A stretch of 64,000 nucleotides of DNA from Vallitaleaceae bacterium 9-2 (GTDB taxonomy: Bacteria > Bacillota > Clostridia > Lachnospirales > Vallitaleaceae): the NCBI GenBank assembly GCA_038396585.1, contig CP121691.1, positions 2,046,001-2,110,000 of the forward strand, in the 5' to 3' direction. Below are positions 26,459-35,022 of the stretch, piece by piece. Position 1 is the first letter of the stretch; each line of letters begins with the position of its first letter. A program made the translations under genes and the position numbers. The notes under the pieces were generated by a model. That model saw only the letters and a program-made list of their open reading frames with translations. It searched no databases and was not told the origin of the DNA.

Positions 26459-27928
26459 ATGGGAAAATTAACCGGATTTAAAGAATATAAGCGACAAAAC
26501 GGATCCTATAAGGATGAAAATGAACGTATCGCCCACTGGAGCGACATCTATATTCCCCAAGAACGCGAGGAAATAAAGACTCAAGCTGCCCGATGTATGG
26601 ACTGTGGTATTCCATTTTGTAGTTCAGGATGTCCGTTAGGCAATATCATCCCCGACTTTAACGACCTCGTCTACAATGACCAATGGAAAAAAGCACTCCA
26701 GGTTTTACATACAACGAACAACTTTCCGGAATTCACCGGAAAGATATGTCCTGCACCATGTGAAAGCGCCTGTGTTTTGGGAATTATTGATGACCCTGTC
26801 TCAATAGAAGATATTGAGCTAGCCATTGTCGAACGCGGTTGGGAAGAAGGATGGATCAAGCCTCAACCTCCTGCAATCCGTACAGGAAAAAAAATCGCCA
26901 TTGTAGGCTCCGGTCCAAGCGGTATGGCCGCCGCCCAACAACTGGCTCGTGTAGGTCATCAAGTCACTTTATTCGAACGTAACGAAGCCATTGGCGGTGC
27001 CATGCGCTTTGGTGTGCCGGATTATAAACTTCCAAAAACTTACATCGAACGTCGCGCTGAACAAATGAAAGCAGAAGGCGTCCTTATTCGGACGAACACT
27101 CATGTCGGCAAAGATATTTCTGCGGATGATTTAAAAAACTCCTTTGATGTTATCTGCTTAACCGGTGGTTCAACCGAACCTAGAGATTTAACTATTTCCG
27201 GACGACAATTAAAAGGAATCCATTTTGCCATGGACTTCTTACCTCAAGCTAATCGTCGTGTTTCCGGATTAACTGTTCATCCAGATATGGATATTAGTGC
27301 CAAAGGCAAGAAAGTTGTGGTCATCGGTGGCGGCGACACCGGATCAGACTGTATTGGAACGTCTCTTCGCCAAGGAGCTAGCGAAGTCACTCAACTCGAA
27401 CTTCTCCCCATGCCTCCAAAAGAGCGAGATAATTCTCAACCTTGGCCCGTATTTCCACGTTTATATAAGACAAGCACGTCCCACAAAGAGGCTATGGCAA
27501 ATCTTGGACATGACATACGCATGTTCTCTATTGCAACCAAAGAATTTGTCAGTGATGATAACGGCAATGTCACTGCACTGCGTTGTGTTAAGTTAAATTG
27601 GATAACCCCTGAGGATGGTTCCAGACCTACTATGGAAGAAGTTCCCGACTCTGAATTTTTGATTGAAGCCGATCTTATCCTCTTTGCCATGGGCTTTTTA
27701 CACCCTGAACATACAGGTCTCTTAGATGATCTTGGTGTCGAATATGATCCAAGAGGAAACGTCGCTACCGATAGTCAATTTCAAACTTCTGTTGAGAATG
27801 TCTTTGCTGCCGGCGACATGCGCCGAGGTCAATCACTCGTCGTTCACGCTATCTCTGAAGGGCGTAAACTTGCAAAAGAGGTTGACCAGTATCTGATGGG
27901 CGAAACTTTTTTACGCAGCCCTTTATAA
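26459..27928 (+). CDS. gltD: Glutamate synthase small subunit
   Basis: This 489-residue flavoprotein passes electrons from NAD(P)H through FAD and Fe-S clusters to GltB. The N-terminus carries the cysteine motifs CMDCGIPFCSSGCPLG and CPAPCESACVLG for two 4Fe-4S clusters. A dinucleotide fold for FAD is seen at IVGSGPSGMAAAQQLA and a second for NAD(P)H at VVIGGGDTGSDC. The AAGDMRRGQSLVVHAI motif near the C-terminus binds FAD. GGAGGT lies just upstream of the ATG at 26459. It is cotranscribed with gltB and ends at a strong terminator. Confidence 0.97.
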   Translation: MGKLTGFKEYKRQNGSYKDENERIAHWSDIYIPQEREEIKTQAARCMDCGIPFCSSGCPLGNIIPDFNDLVYNDQWKKALQVLHTTNNFPEFTGKICPAPCESACVLGIIDDPVSIEDIELAIVERGWEEGWIKPQPPAIRTGKKIAIVGSGPSGMAAAQQLARVGHQVTLFERNEAIGGAMRFGVPDYKLPKTYIERRAEQMKAEGVLIRTNTHVGKDISADDLKNSFDVICLTGGSTEPRDLTISGRQLKGIHFAMDFLPQANRRVSGLTVHPDMDISAKGKKVVVIGGGDTGSDCIGTSLRQGASEVTQLELLPMPPKERDNSQPWPVFPRLYKTSTSHKEAMANLGHDIRMFSIATKEFVSDDNGNVTALRCVKLNWITPEDGSRPTMEEVPDSEFLIEADLILFAMGFLHPEHTGLLDDLGVEYDPRGNVATDSQFQTSVENVFAAGDMRRGQSLVVHAISEGRKLAKEVDQYLMGETFLRSPL

Positions 27929-27942
27929 GACCGATATAATCT

Positions 27943-27984
27943 AAAAAAGAGTTTTCTACGCTTATATGTAGAAAACTCTTTTTA
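27943..27984. terminator. Bidirectional terminator after gltD
   Basis: AAAAAGAGTTTTCTAC (27944-27959) pairs perfectly with GTAGAAAACTCTTTTT (27968-27983) around eight bases. It serves gltBD and the convergent aldo/keto reductase gene. Confidence 0.88.
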
Positions 27985-28007
27985 TGATTAATAATAATGA
28001 CGCGTCC

Positions 28008-29168
28008 TTATGCCTCCAACGTCTTTGCAACATCAGACAATTTATCTGGAATTGCAATATTTTGCGGACATTTTGAAATACACGTACCACAGGCAACACA
28101 TGCAGATGCCTTTTGTTCATCGTCTAAATGTTGATATTGCTCTTTTTGATTGTCTTTTATAGCTTTGGAATCAAAGAGATTATATTCATTGTATAGACCA
28201 AAGTTTCTGGGTATATTTACACCATATGGGCATGGCATACAGTATTCACATCCTGTACAATCCACTTGAATTCGGTCTCTAAAGATTTTTTTCGCTCGAT
28301 TCATGATGGATTTTTCCTGTTCTGTAAATGCATTAGGATAGCTAGTACTTGCTATGTCCATATTCTCCTTGACTTGGTCTAACGTAGACATCCCACTAAG
28401 CACCACATGCGTTTCAGGTTGTTCCCAAATCCACTTTAACGCCCATTTCGCAGGCGTCTTCTTCTCCTTGGCTTCATCAAAAACCTCTTGAACCGCCTCT
28501 GGAATGCTACGTACTAGATTACCTCCACGAAGTGGTTCCATAATAACAATACCCAAGTTTTTTTCCACAGCATAGTCTAAGCCTTCTTTACCTGCCTGAT
28601 ACTCTTCATCAATATAATTATATTGAATCTGGCAAAAAGACCAATCATAGTCATCCACAATTTGTTTAAACGTCTCGAGCTTATCATGAAAAGAAAAGCC
28701 AGCGTAACGAATGCGTCCATCTTTTAACGCACTTTCCAAAAAGTCTATAATGCCCAGTTCAAGCATTTTTTTCCATCTAGCCTCGTCTAATGCATGCACC
28801 AAATAAAAATCGATGTAGCGGGTCTCTAAACGTTCCAGCTGGCGATTAAGATACATATCCATGTCTTGACGGGTCTCAACAAGCCAACTCGGAAGTTTGG
28901 TTGCCAGATTCACTTTTTCACGATATCCATTTTTTAAAGCTTTAGCCACTAAAGGTTCGCTCATTCCGCCTTCTTTGCCTCCAAGACCATGATAGGGATA
29001 AGCAGTATCTACATAGTTTAATCCTCGGTCAATAGCAAAATGCATCATTTCAATTGCTTTTTCTTCATCAATTTTTGTTGTGTCTTGATCAATTATCGGA
29101 AAACGCATACAACCAAAACCTAGAACCGAAACCTTTTCTCCCGTTTTACCAAACTGTCTGTATAACAT
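28008..29168 (-). CDS. Aldo/keto reductase with C-terminal ferredoxin domain
   Basis: This 386-residue protein has an aldo/keto reductase barrel in the first 280 residues: FGKTGEKVSVLGFGCMRFP at the start, YVDTAYPYHG with the catalytic tyrosine, and the LGIVIMEPLRGG segment. The C-terminal part carries two 4Fe-4S motifs: CTGCEYCMPCPYG and CVACGTCISKCPQN. This ferredoxin-tailed form is common in anaerobes, and its substrate is generally unknown. The Fe-S tail suggests electron exchange with ferredoxin in place of, or besides, NADPH. It is a single gene with AGGAGGT before its start. Confidence 0.9.
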   Translation of the reverse strand: MLYRQFGKTGEKVSVLGFGCMRFPIIDQDTTKIDEEKAIEMMHFAIDRGLNYVDTAYPYHGLGGKEGGMSEPLVAKALKNGYREKVNLATKLPSWLVETRQDMDMYLNRQLERLETRYIDFYLVHALDEARWKKMLELGIIDFLESALKDGRIRYAGFSFHDKLETFKQIVDDYDWSFCQIQYNYIDEEYQAGKEGLDYAVEKNLGIVIMEPLRGGNLVRSIPEAVQEVFDEAKEKKTPAKWALKWIWEQPETHVVLSGMSTLDQVKENMDIASTSYPNAFTEQEKSIMNRAKKIFRDRIQVDCTGCEYCMPCPYGVNIPRNFGLYNEYNLFDSKAIKDNQKEQYQHLDDEQKASACVACGTCISKCPQNIAIPDKLSDVAKTLEA

Positions 29169-29200
29169 AATAACCTCCTATGAATATGTTTATTATAGAC

Positions 29201-29231
29201 ATTATACCCTTTAAAGTGCACTATAAGTCAA
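29201..29231 (-). promoter_or_regulatory. Candidate promoter of the ferredoxin-tailed reductase
   Basis: On the minus strand TTGACT (29226-29231) and TATAAT (29201-29206) are present, but 19 bases apart, longer than ideal. Confidence 0.35.
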
Positions 29232-29259
29232 GATTTTCTCATATAATCCGAAAAAAGCC

Positions 29260-29288
29260 TAGTCAAATTGTTAAATTTTTGCTAAAAT
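29260..29288 (+). promoter_or_regulatory. Candidate promoter of the IscU-like/GGGtGRT operon
   Basis: TAGTCA (29260-29265) and TAAAAT (29283-29288) are 17 bases apart. The leader of about 110 bases contains a hairpin, CACCGAT/ATCGGTG at 29339-29357, that may stabilise the message. Confidence 0.45.
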
Positions 29289-29403
29289 AGAGCAGTATGC
29301 GTTATGAAGTCTATTTATAAAGGTTATAGCGGTTTTTTCACCGATGAATTATCGGTGTTGAATAAAATATAAGCGTTCATTAGAAGGAAGGAGAACCATC
29401 AAA

Positions 29404-30096
29404 ATGATTTATTCACATGAAGTAGAAAATATGTGTCCAGTTGCAAAAGGTCCAAAAAATGGCCCAGCACCAATTCCTGTTGAGGGAAAATGGGTTAAAG
29501 CCTATGATGTTAAAGACATTTCAGGTTTAACACATGGTGTTGGTTGGTGTGCACCTCAACAGGGAGCATGTAAGTTAACATTAAATGTTAAAGACGGTAT
29601 TATTGAAGAGGCACTCATCGAAACCATCGGATGTTCAGGAATGACCCACTCTGCTGCTATGGCTAGTGAGATTTTACCAGGAAAGACAATTCTTGAAGCT
29701 TTAAATACAGACCTTGTGTGTGATGCAATTAACGTTGCAATGCGTGAACTTTTCTTACAAATCGTATATGGTCGTACACAAACGGCTTTCTCTGAAGGCG
29801 GACTCCCTATCGGAGCTGGTCTTGAAGACTTAGGAAAAGGTCTTCGTTCACAAGTTGGTACAATGTATGGTACACAAGCAAAAGGCCCTCGCTATCTTGA
29901 AATGGCTGAAGGTTATGTTACAAAAATGGGACTAGATGAAAACGATGAAGTTATCGGTTACAAATTTGTTCATCTTGGAAAAATGATGGAATTTATAGCT
30001 AAAGGCAAAACCGCTAATGAAGCTATGGAAGAAGCTACAAGTCAATACGGTCGATTCGATGATGCTGTTAAATACATCGATCCAAGACACGAATAA
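29404..30096 (+). CDS. IscU/NifU-N-like scaffold family protein
   Basis: This 230-residue protein resembles IscU/NifU scaffolds in its first 110 residues. GACKLTLNVKDGIIEEA parallels the IscU first-cysteine strand region (Cys49 and Cys56), and ETIGCSGMTHSAAMASEIL with LPGKTILEA parallels the second-cysteine region (Cys77). The third IscU cysteine motif is not present. The C-terminal half is a distinct extension (GLPIGAGLEDLGKGLRSQ...). The next gene encodes a GGGtGRT-family protein 20 bases away. Codon choice is strongly biased (GGT, GCT, CGT), as in highly expressed genes. It may be an Fe-S scaffold or sensor for its partner; the function is unknown. Confidence 0.8.
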   Translation: MIYSHEVENMCPVAKGPKNGPAPIPVEGKWVKAYDVKDISGLTHGVGWCAPQQGACKLTLNVKDGIIEEALIETIGCSGMTHSAAMASEILPGKTILEALNTDLVCDAINVAMRELFLQIVYGRTQTAFSEGGLPIGAGLEDLGKGLRSQVGTMYGTQAKGPRYLEMAEGYVTKMGLDENDEVIGYKFVHLGKMMEFIAKGKTANEAMEEATSQYGRFDDAVKYIDPRHE

Positions 30097-30116
30097 TATT
30101 AAGGAGGACAAGAAGA

Positions 30117-31112
30117 ATGCCATTATTTGAAAGTTACGCTAGAAGAATAGATCAAATAACGCCAGTATTAGAAAAATATGATATCGAAAGCCTTGAGGCT
30201 GCTAAACAACTTTGTTTAGATAAAGGAATTGACGTACATCAAATCGTTAAAGAGATTCAACCTATCTGTTTTGAAAACGCATTATGGGCTTATACACTTG
30301 GTGCAGCTATCGCGATTAAAAAAGGATTAACTGTTGCTGCTGAAGCTGCTGAAGCTCTTGGTGAAGGTCTTCAAGCTTTCTGTATTCCTGGTTCCGTTGC
30401 CGATCAACGTCTTGTTGGTATTGGTCATGGTAATCTTGCTGCTATGTTACTTCGTGAAGAGACAACATGCTTTGCTTTCCTTGCTGGTCATGAGTCCTTT
30501 GCTGCTGCTGAAGGTGCAATTGGTATTGCAAAATCTGCAAACAAAGTACGTAAACAACCACTTCAAGTTATCCTAAACGGTCTTGGAAAAGATGCAGCAC
30601 AAATCATTTCACGTATTAATGGTTTTACACATGTTGAAACTGCATTTGATTATTATACAGGTGAATTAAAAGTTGTTAACGAAAAAGCATACTCAACAGG
30701 CGACCGTGGTGCCGTTCGTTGTTATGGTGCTGATGATGTTCGTGAAGGTGTTGCGATTATGCACCACGAAAATGTTGGTGTATCCATCACTGGTAACTCC
30801 ACAAACCCTACGCGTTTCCAACACCCTGTTGCCGGAACATATAAAAAAGAATGTATCGAGCAAGGTAAAAAATACTTCTCCGTTGCATCTGGTGGTGGTA
30901 CAGGCCGTACACTTCACCCTGATAACATGGGTGCTGGTCCTGCATCATACGGAATGACAGACACAATGGGTCGTATGCACTCTGACGCTCAATTTGCCGG
31001 GTCTTCTTCTGTACCTGCTCACGTTGAGATGATGGGACTTATCGGAATGGGTAACAACCCAATGGTTGGTGCATCTGTTGCTGTTGCTGTTGCTATCGAG
31101 CAAAATGCATAA
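30117..31112 (+). CDS. GGGtGRT family protein
   Basis: This 331-residue protein carries the signature that names the family, GGGTGRTLHPDNMGAGPASYG, with GGGTGRT at about 259-265. Cysteines at about 33, 51, 89, 118, 202 and 246 are spread along the sequence. The first half is Ala rich and helical, with GIGHGNLAAMLLREETTCFAF. The family is known from anaerobes and no reaction is established. Like its upstream IscU-like partner it shows codon bias typical of abundant proteins. GGAGG precedes the ATG at 30117. The fixed pairing suggests that the two proteins act together. Confidence 0.88.
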   Translation: MPLFESYARRIDQITPVLEKYDIESLEAAKQLCLDKGIDVHQIVKEIQPICFENALWAYTLGAAIAIKKGLTVAAEAAEALGEGLQAFCIPGSVADQRLVGIGHGNLAAMLLREETTCFAFLAGHESFAAAEGAIGIAKSANKVRKQPLQVILNGLGKDAAQIISRINGFTHVETAFDYYTGELKVVNEKAYSTGDRGAVRCYGADDVREGVAIMHHENVGVSITGNSTNPTRFQHPVAGTYKKECIEQGKKYFSVASGGGTGRTLHPDNMGAGPASYGMTDTMGRMHSDAQFAGSSSVPAHVEMMGLIGMGNNPMVGASVAVAVAIEQNA

Positions 31113-31145
31113 TCGTCGTATATAGACATATTGATTAATATACAA

Positions 31146-31185
31146 AAGGGTCATGCTTGGAAATATCCAAGCATGGCCCTTCTTT
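31146..31185 (+). terminator. Terminator after the GGGtGRT gene
   Basis: AAGGGTCATGCTTGGA (31146-31161) pairs with TCCAAGCATGGCCCTT (31166-31181), with one G-U, and is followed by CTTT. It separates the operon from the convergent phosphatase gene. Confidence 0.85.
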
Positions 31186-31196
31186 AATTCTTCTCC

Positions 31197-31841
31197 TTAT
31201 TGATCGATAAACCATCCACCCTGCCCACTCTCTTGGTCATAATGCTCCGTTTTTCCGATGTATGCATAGGAAAACTTGCGCTCCATATATGTGCTCTTAC
31301 TTATAGACGTAGGCTTTAACCGCTCTCCCGTCCACAGCTTAGACACCGGTAGATTTTTTGTATATGCTATAAAACTTTTTAAGACAATTGCATGTGCAAC
31401 AATTAATATATTTTTATTATTTTCCGTATCCAAAACTTCTTGACAAAAGCGCTGAACACGCTTGCGAACATCATAAAAATCTTCACCACTTGTTGCTTGA
31501 TATTTATCAGGTGTAAACCAAAAGGCCTGATGTTTTTCAGGCTCTTGGGCTTTGACGTCAGAAATACACTGGCCTTGCCACTGTCCAAGATTAATTTCCA
31601 TTAAGTCTTCATGAGCAACGATGGGTATCTCACGATGCCCTTTAAGAATTGTTGCCGTATCGTAGGCTCGTTTCAACGGGGAAGTATAGATTATATCAAT
31701 GCGTTCATTTTCTATCCATTTGGATAAGTTTTTTGCTTGTTGTATCCCGTTATCAGTCAATGCAGAATTCAATTGCCCCTGCATTTTTCGAATTGTATTC
31801 CACTCTGTCTCTCCGTGGCGTGTCAACCATATCGTTTTCAT
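31197..31841 (-). CDS. Histidine phosphatase family protein
   Basis: This 214-residue protein belongs to the phosphoglycerate mutase-like histidine phosphatases. LTRHGETEWN carries the phosphorylated His9 of the RHG motif; YTSPLKRAYDTA, the glutamate region LMEINLGQWQG, and LIVAHAIVLKSFI with the second catalytic histidine follow. Many cobalamin and sugar phosphatases share these features, so the substrate cannot be assigned. It stands alone between two convergent or divergent neighbours. Confidence 0.88.
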   Translation of the reverse strand: MKTIWLTRHGETEWNTIRKMQGQLNSALTDNGIQQAKNLSKWIENERIDIIYTSPLKRAYDTATILKGHREIPIVAHEDLMEINLGQWQGQCISDVKAQEPEKHQAFWFTPDKYQATSGEDFYDVRKRVQRFCQEVLDTENNKNILIVAHAIVLKSFIAYTKNLPVSKLWTGERLKPTSISKSTYMERKFSYAYIGKTEHYDQESGQGGWFIDQ

Positions 31842-31915
31842 TCTTCACCTATTGCCTTTCTCATGTTTTTCTAATTATATCAATCTCTGATTTATAAATC
31901 AAGATTCCAATACTA

Positions 31916-31944
31916 ATGACAACATATACACTATATGATATAAT
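31916..31944 (+). promoter_or_regulatory. Promoter of the cyclophilin gene
   Basis: ATGACA (31916-31921) and TATAAT (31939-31944) are 17 bases apart, with TG one base upstream of the -10 box (extended -10). Confidence 0.7.
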
Positions 31945-31975
31945 ACTCACGTATTGTTATTGAAAGGAGATTATT

Positions 31976-32500
31976 ATGGAAAAAAACAACCCTATTGTAA
32001 CGATTGAAACCAATCGTGATGGTATCATACAAGTAGAGCTATATCCTGAAATCGCACCAAATACAGTGAATAATTTTATCGCATTGATAAAAAAAGGCTT
32101 TTATGACGGTCTAACATTTCACCGAGTTATCCCCGGTTTTATGATTCAAGGCGGCTGTCCTGACGGAACCGGAATGGGTGGTCCTGGTTATTGTATACAG
32201 GGCGAATTTAAGGGCAATGGATTTGACAATCCACTTAAGCACACACGCGGCGTATTGTCTATGGCTCGAGCGATGAATCCTAACTCAGCCGGTTCTCAAT
32301 TTTTCTTAATGGTAAAAGACTCACCACATCTTGATGGTCAGTATGCTTCCTTTGGAAAAGTTATTGAGGGACTTGATATTTGCGATGCTATTGTTAACAG
32401 CCCTCGCAATGCAAACGATCAACCTCATGAGCCTCAAGTTATGACTAAGGTCACTGTTGATACACAAGGTGTTGATTATGATGCACCTATTAAAGCTTAA
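31976..32500 (+). CDS. Peptidyl-prolyl cis-trans isomerase, cyclophilin type
   Basis: This 174-residue cyclophilin catalyses proline isomerisation in folding proteins. The core motifs are intact: YDGLTFHRVIPGFMIQGG with the catalytic arginine, and GVLSMARAMNPNSAGSQFFL. LDGQYASFGKV closes the active-site fold. There is no signal peptide, so it should act in the cytoplasm. It is a single-gene unit with its own promoter and shares a terminator with the convergent GGDEF gene. Confidence 0.95.
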   Translation: MEKNNPIVTIETNRDGIIQVELYPEIAPNTVNNFIALIKKGFYDGLTFHRVIPGFMIQGGCPDGTGMGGPGYCIQGEFKGNGFDNPLKHTRGVLSMARAMNPNSAGSQFFLMVKDSPHLDGQYASFGKVIEGLDICDAIVNSPRNANDQPHEPQVMTKVTVDTQGVDYDAPIKA

Positions 32501-32544
32501 GCTATCTAGCTATAAGACATCCTATAGCGACCTGCTATAGCCTA

Positions 32545-32589
32545 AAAAATCAAGCAGTATTCAGATTAACTGAATACTGCTTGATTTTT
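32545..32589. terminator. Perfect 20-bp bidirectional terminator
   Basis: A 20-bp perfect stem (32545-32564 and 32570-32589) with an ATTAA loop starts with an A run and ends with a T run. The stop codon of the GGDEF gene (32566-32568) is in its loop, so the last codons of that gene form one arm. Confidence 0.9.
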
Positions 32590-34098
32590 ACCTTCTTTTT
32601 TGCCTTTATATAGGCGTTGGTCCGCCAAGTTTATGCTTGAATCAAACTCACCCACCAGCGGTGCCAATCCAAATGTCATCGTAATCTTAAGCTGTATGTC
32701 CTTATACCTAAACAAAGCTTTTAACACACGCTCACGAAGGAATTTTACATAAGCAATTGCTTCCTCCATTGTCGTCTCCGGTAGGACAATCAAAAACTCT
32801 TCTCCTCCCCAACGTGATACACGATATCCTTTTTTTAGACTCGTCTTTAAAATATCTGCTAATTGTTTAAGGATTTCATCACCACAGGGATGTCCATATT
32901 CATCATTAATCAATTTAAAATCATCAATATCGGACAAAACCAATATATGGCGTCCATTATATTCCAAATCGCCAAATGTCTTTTTAATGCCGCGTCGATT
33001 CAATAACCCCGTTAGCGCATCACATTGTACTTCTTGCGACAACTTTTTGTTAACGCGTTCCAAACTTTGATATTGCTCAACATACTCTGCCAATTCACGT
33101 TCTTTAATATAGAGGTTATATTCATTTTGCAAGCGATATATTTTTTCCTTGTTACTTTCAGCTGTAAAATACTGTTGAAGCTCAGTTCCTGTTTTATATG
33201 CATTATAGGCTAATTCAAACTCTTGAATATCTGAGTAAGCTTCTGCCATCGCATAATATAACTCGACTTTGTGCTTTTGAATATTATATTTTCTTGCAAT
33301 ATTTAATGCCGACTCAAAAACTTCAAGCGCTTGTTTGATTTGCCTCTCTTTTAATAATAGTTTTCCAACAAGGCATTTTCCATAAATTCGACCTTCATTA
33401 TATTGAATATCTCCGGCTAACTCTAGTGCACGTTCATAAAATTCTTTTGACAAAGCACAACTATTTGTACGCTCATAAATAGATGCTATTTCTAGATAAA
33501 CAAGAACCAGCCCTTTTTTATAGTCAACCTCTTTAAAGACTTCCATTGATTTGAGACCGTATTTTAGCGCCTTGTCATACAGACGTCTAGCCATAGAAAT
33601 CCGGCACAAAATCAAATTAGCATTTCCAATAAGAATCTCGTCTCCTAAAAGTTCTGCAAGTTGAAGCGCTTCAACAGCATAGTCCATCGCGATATCCATC
33701 GCACGGATTTCAATATATACCATTGACATCTTCCTCAACAAGTCACAGCGCTTTTGCTCCACATCATACTCCATAGGATTTTTCAGCGCTTCCATATAAT
33801 AGTAAACACTTGACTCACTAATTCCTAACTTCCTATATATATCACCAGCTAAACTTAGTGTATAATAATTTTCTTCAAATTCTTTTTTATGTTCTGAGAG
33901 ATTTAGGCCTTTGAGCACAAAATCCAACGCAATGAAAAAATCATTACAATAATAATAACAATACGCAACTTGATTAATTACTTCATGATGTTCCGGTTTA
34001 TGTCCATAGATTTCAAGTACCTCCTGCAGCTTTTCTTTGGGAGATTTTGAGTACTTTAAATAAAATTGATACGTAAATCGTTCTCTTGTTTCTTCCAT
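32566..34098 (-). CDS. TPR-repeat diguanylate cyclase (GGDEF)
   Basis: This 510-residue cytoplasmic protein has a long helical N-terminal part (about 1-320) of tetratricopeptide-like repeats. A coiled coil follows (about 320-350) and then a GGDEF domain (about 355-510). The active-site loop is GGEEF at 431-435, and LSDIDDFKLINDEYGH supplies the metal-binding aspartates, so it should make cyclic di-GMP. The inhibitory I-site, normally RxxD five residues before GGEEF, reads RVSR (426-429), so product inhibition may be lost. TPR repeats suggest control by a protein or peptide partner. It follows era by 17 bases. Confidence 0.9.
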   Translation of the reverse strand: MEETRERFTYQFYLKYSKSPKEKLQEVLEIYGHKPEHHEVINQVAYCYYYCNDFFIALDFVLKGLNLSEHKKEFEENYYTLSLAGDIYRKLGISESSVYYYMEALKNPMEYDVEQKRCDLLRKMSMVYIEIRAMDIAMDYAVEALQLAELLGDEILIGNANLILCRISMARRLYDKALKYGLKSMEVFKEVDYKKGLVLVYLEIASIYERTNSCALSKEFYERALELAGDIQYNEGRIYGKCLVGKLLLKERQIKQALEVFESALNIARKYNIQKHKVELYYAMAEAYSDIQEFELAYNAYKTGTELQQYFTAESNKEKIYRLQNEYNLYIKERELAEYVEQYQSLERVNKKLSQEVQCDALTGLLNRRGIKKTFGDLEYNGRHILVLSDIDDFKLINDEYGHPCGDEILKQLADILKTSLKKGYRVSRWGGEEFLIVLPETTMEEAIAYVKFLRERVLKALFRYKDIQLKITMTFGLAPLVGEFDSSINLADQRLYKGKKEGKNQAVFS

Positions 34099-34115
34099 GG
34101 CAACCTCATCTTATT

Positions 34116-35009
34116 TTATTGGTATTGATCATAACCATAATTCTTCAAGTGAAATTCGCTGTCTCTCCAATTGTCTTTTACTTTTACCCATAATTCCAAG
34201 TGCACTTTTGTTCCTAATAAATTTTGAATATCTTTTCGCGCCCTAGTTCCGATTTTTTTAATCATCTGCCCTTGCTTACCTAAAATAATTGGTTTGTGGG
34301 ATTTTTTTTCACAAATAATCGTCGCATGAATATTAAGTCGACCTAATTCTTCATCATCCTCAAAAGACTCTACAACAACAGCGACTCCATGAGGTACCTC
34401 TTCTTTTAGAAAATACAAAGTTTTTTCTCGAATCAATTCTGCAACCAATTGTTTTTCCGGTTGATCTGTGACCATACCTTCTGGGAAAAACATCGGACCT
34501 TCAACTAGGTGTTTTCTGACCGCATCTAAAACCGCCTCAGAATTTTCTCCCTTTAATGCCGACACAGGAACAATATCATCAAATGCATATAATTGACGGT
34601 ATGCATCAATAACAAGTAAAATCTCATTTTTGGGAATCAAATCCATCTTATTGATTACCAAGATTACAGGTGTTTTTATTGCCTTAAGTTGTTCAATAAT
34701 AAACAAGTCTCCTGCACCCACTGTTCGATCCGGTTCAACCAACCATAACACGGCATCAACTTCTGAAAATGTTGATAGCGCCATCTGATTCATGTGCTCC
34801 CCAAGTTTATGTTTGGGTTTATGTATTCCCGGTGTATCAATAAAAACAATTTGTTCCTTTTGCGTTGTTAATATAGTTTGAATACGATTTCTGGTCGTTT
34901 GTGGTTTATTTGACATAATTGCCACTTTTTTCCCAATAAAATGATTCATTAAGGTTGACTTTCCTACATTCGGACGTCCTATAATTGTTACAAAACCAGA
35001 TTTAAACAT
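34116..35009 (-). CDS. era: GTPase Era
   Basis: I start this at the ATG at 35009, preceded by GAGAGGA, giving 297 residues; the frame is open further upstream but overlaps the activase gene. The GTPase motifs are GRPNVGKST (G1), DTPGIH (G3) and NKMD (G4). The C-terminal KH domain contains ILGKQGQMIKKIG. Era binds the 3' end of 16S rRNA and supports small-subunit assembly. The usual Clostridia partners (ybeY, cdd, recO) are not adjacent; here it sits behind the tandem activase gene, which is unusual. Confidence 0.95.
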   Translation of the reverse strand: MFKSGFVTIIGRPNVGKSTLMNHFIGKKVAIMSNKPQTTRNRIQTILTTQKEQIVFIDTPGIHKPKHKLGEHMNQMALSTFSEVDAVLWLVEPDRTVGAGDLFIIEQLKAIKTPVILVINKMDLIPKNEILLVIDAYRQLYAFDDIVPVSALKGENSEAVLDAVRKHLVEGPMFFPEGMVTDQPEKQLVAELIREKTLYFLKEEVPHGVAVVVESFEDDEELGRLNIHATIICEKKSHKPIILGKQGQMIKKIGTRARKDIQNLLGTKVHLELWVKVKDNWRDSEFHLKNYGYDQYQ

Positions 35010-35022
35010 AGTTTTTCCTCTC

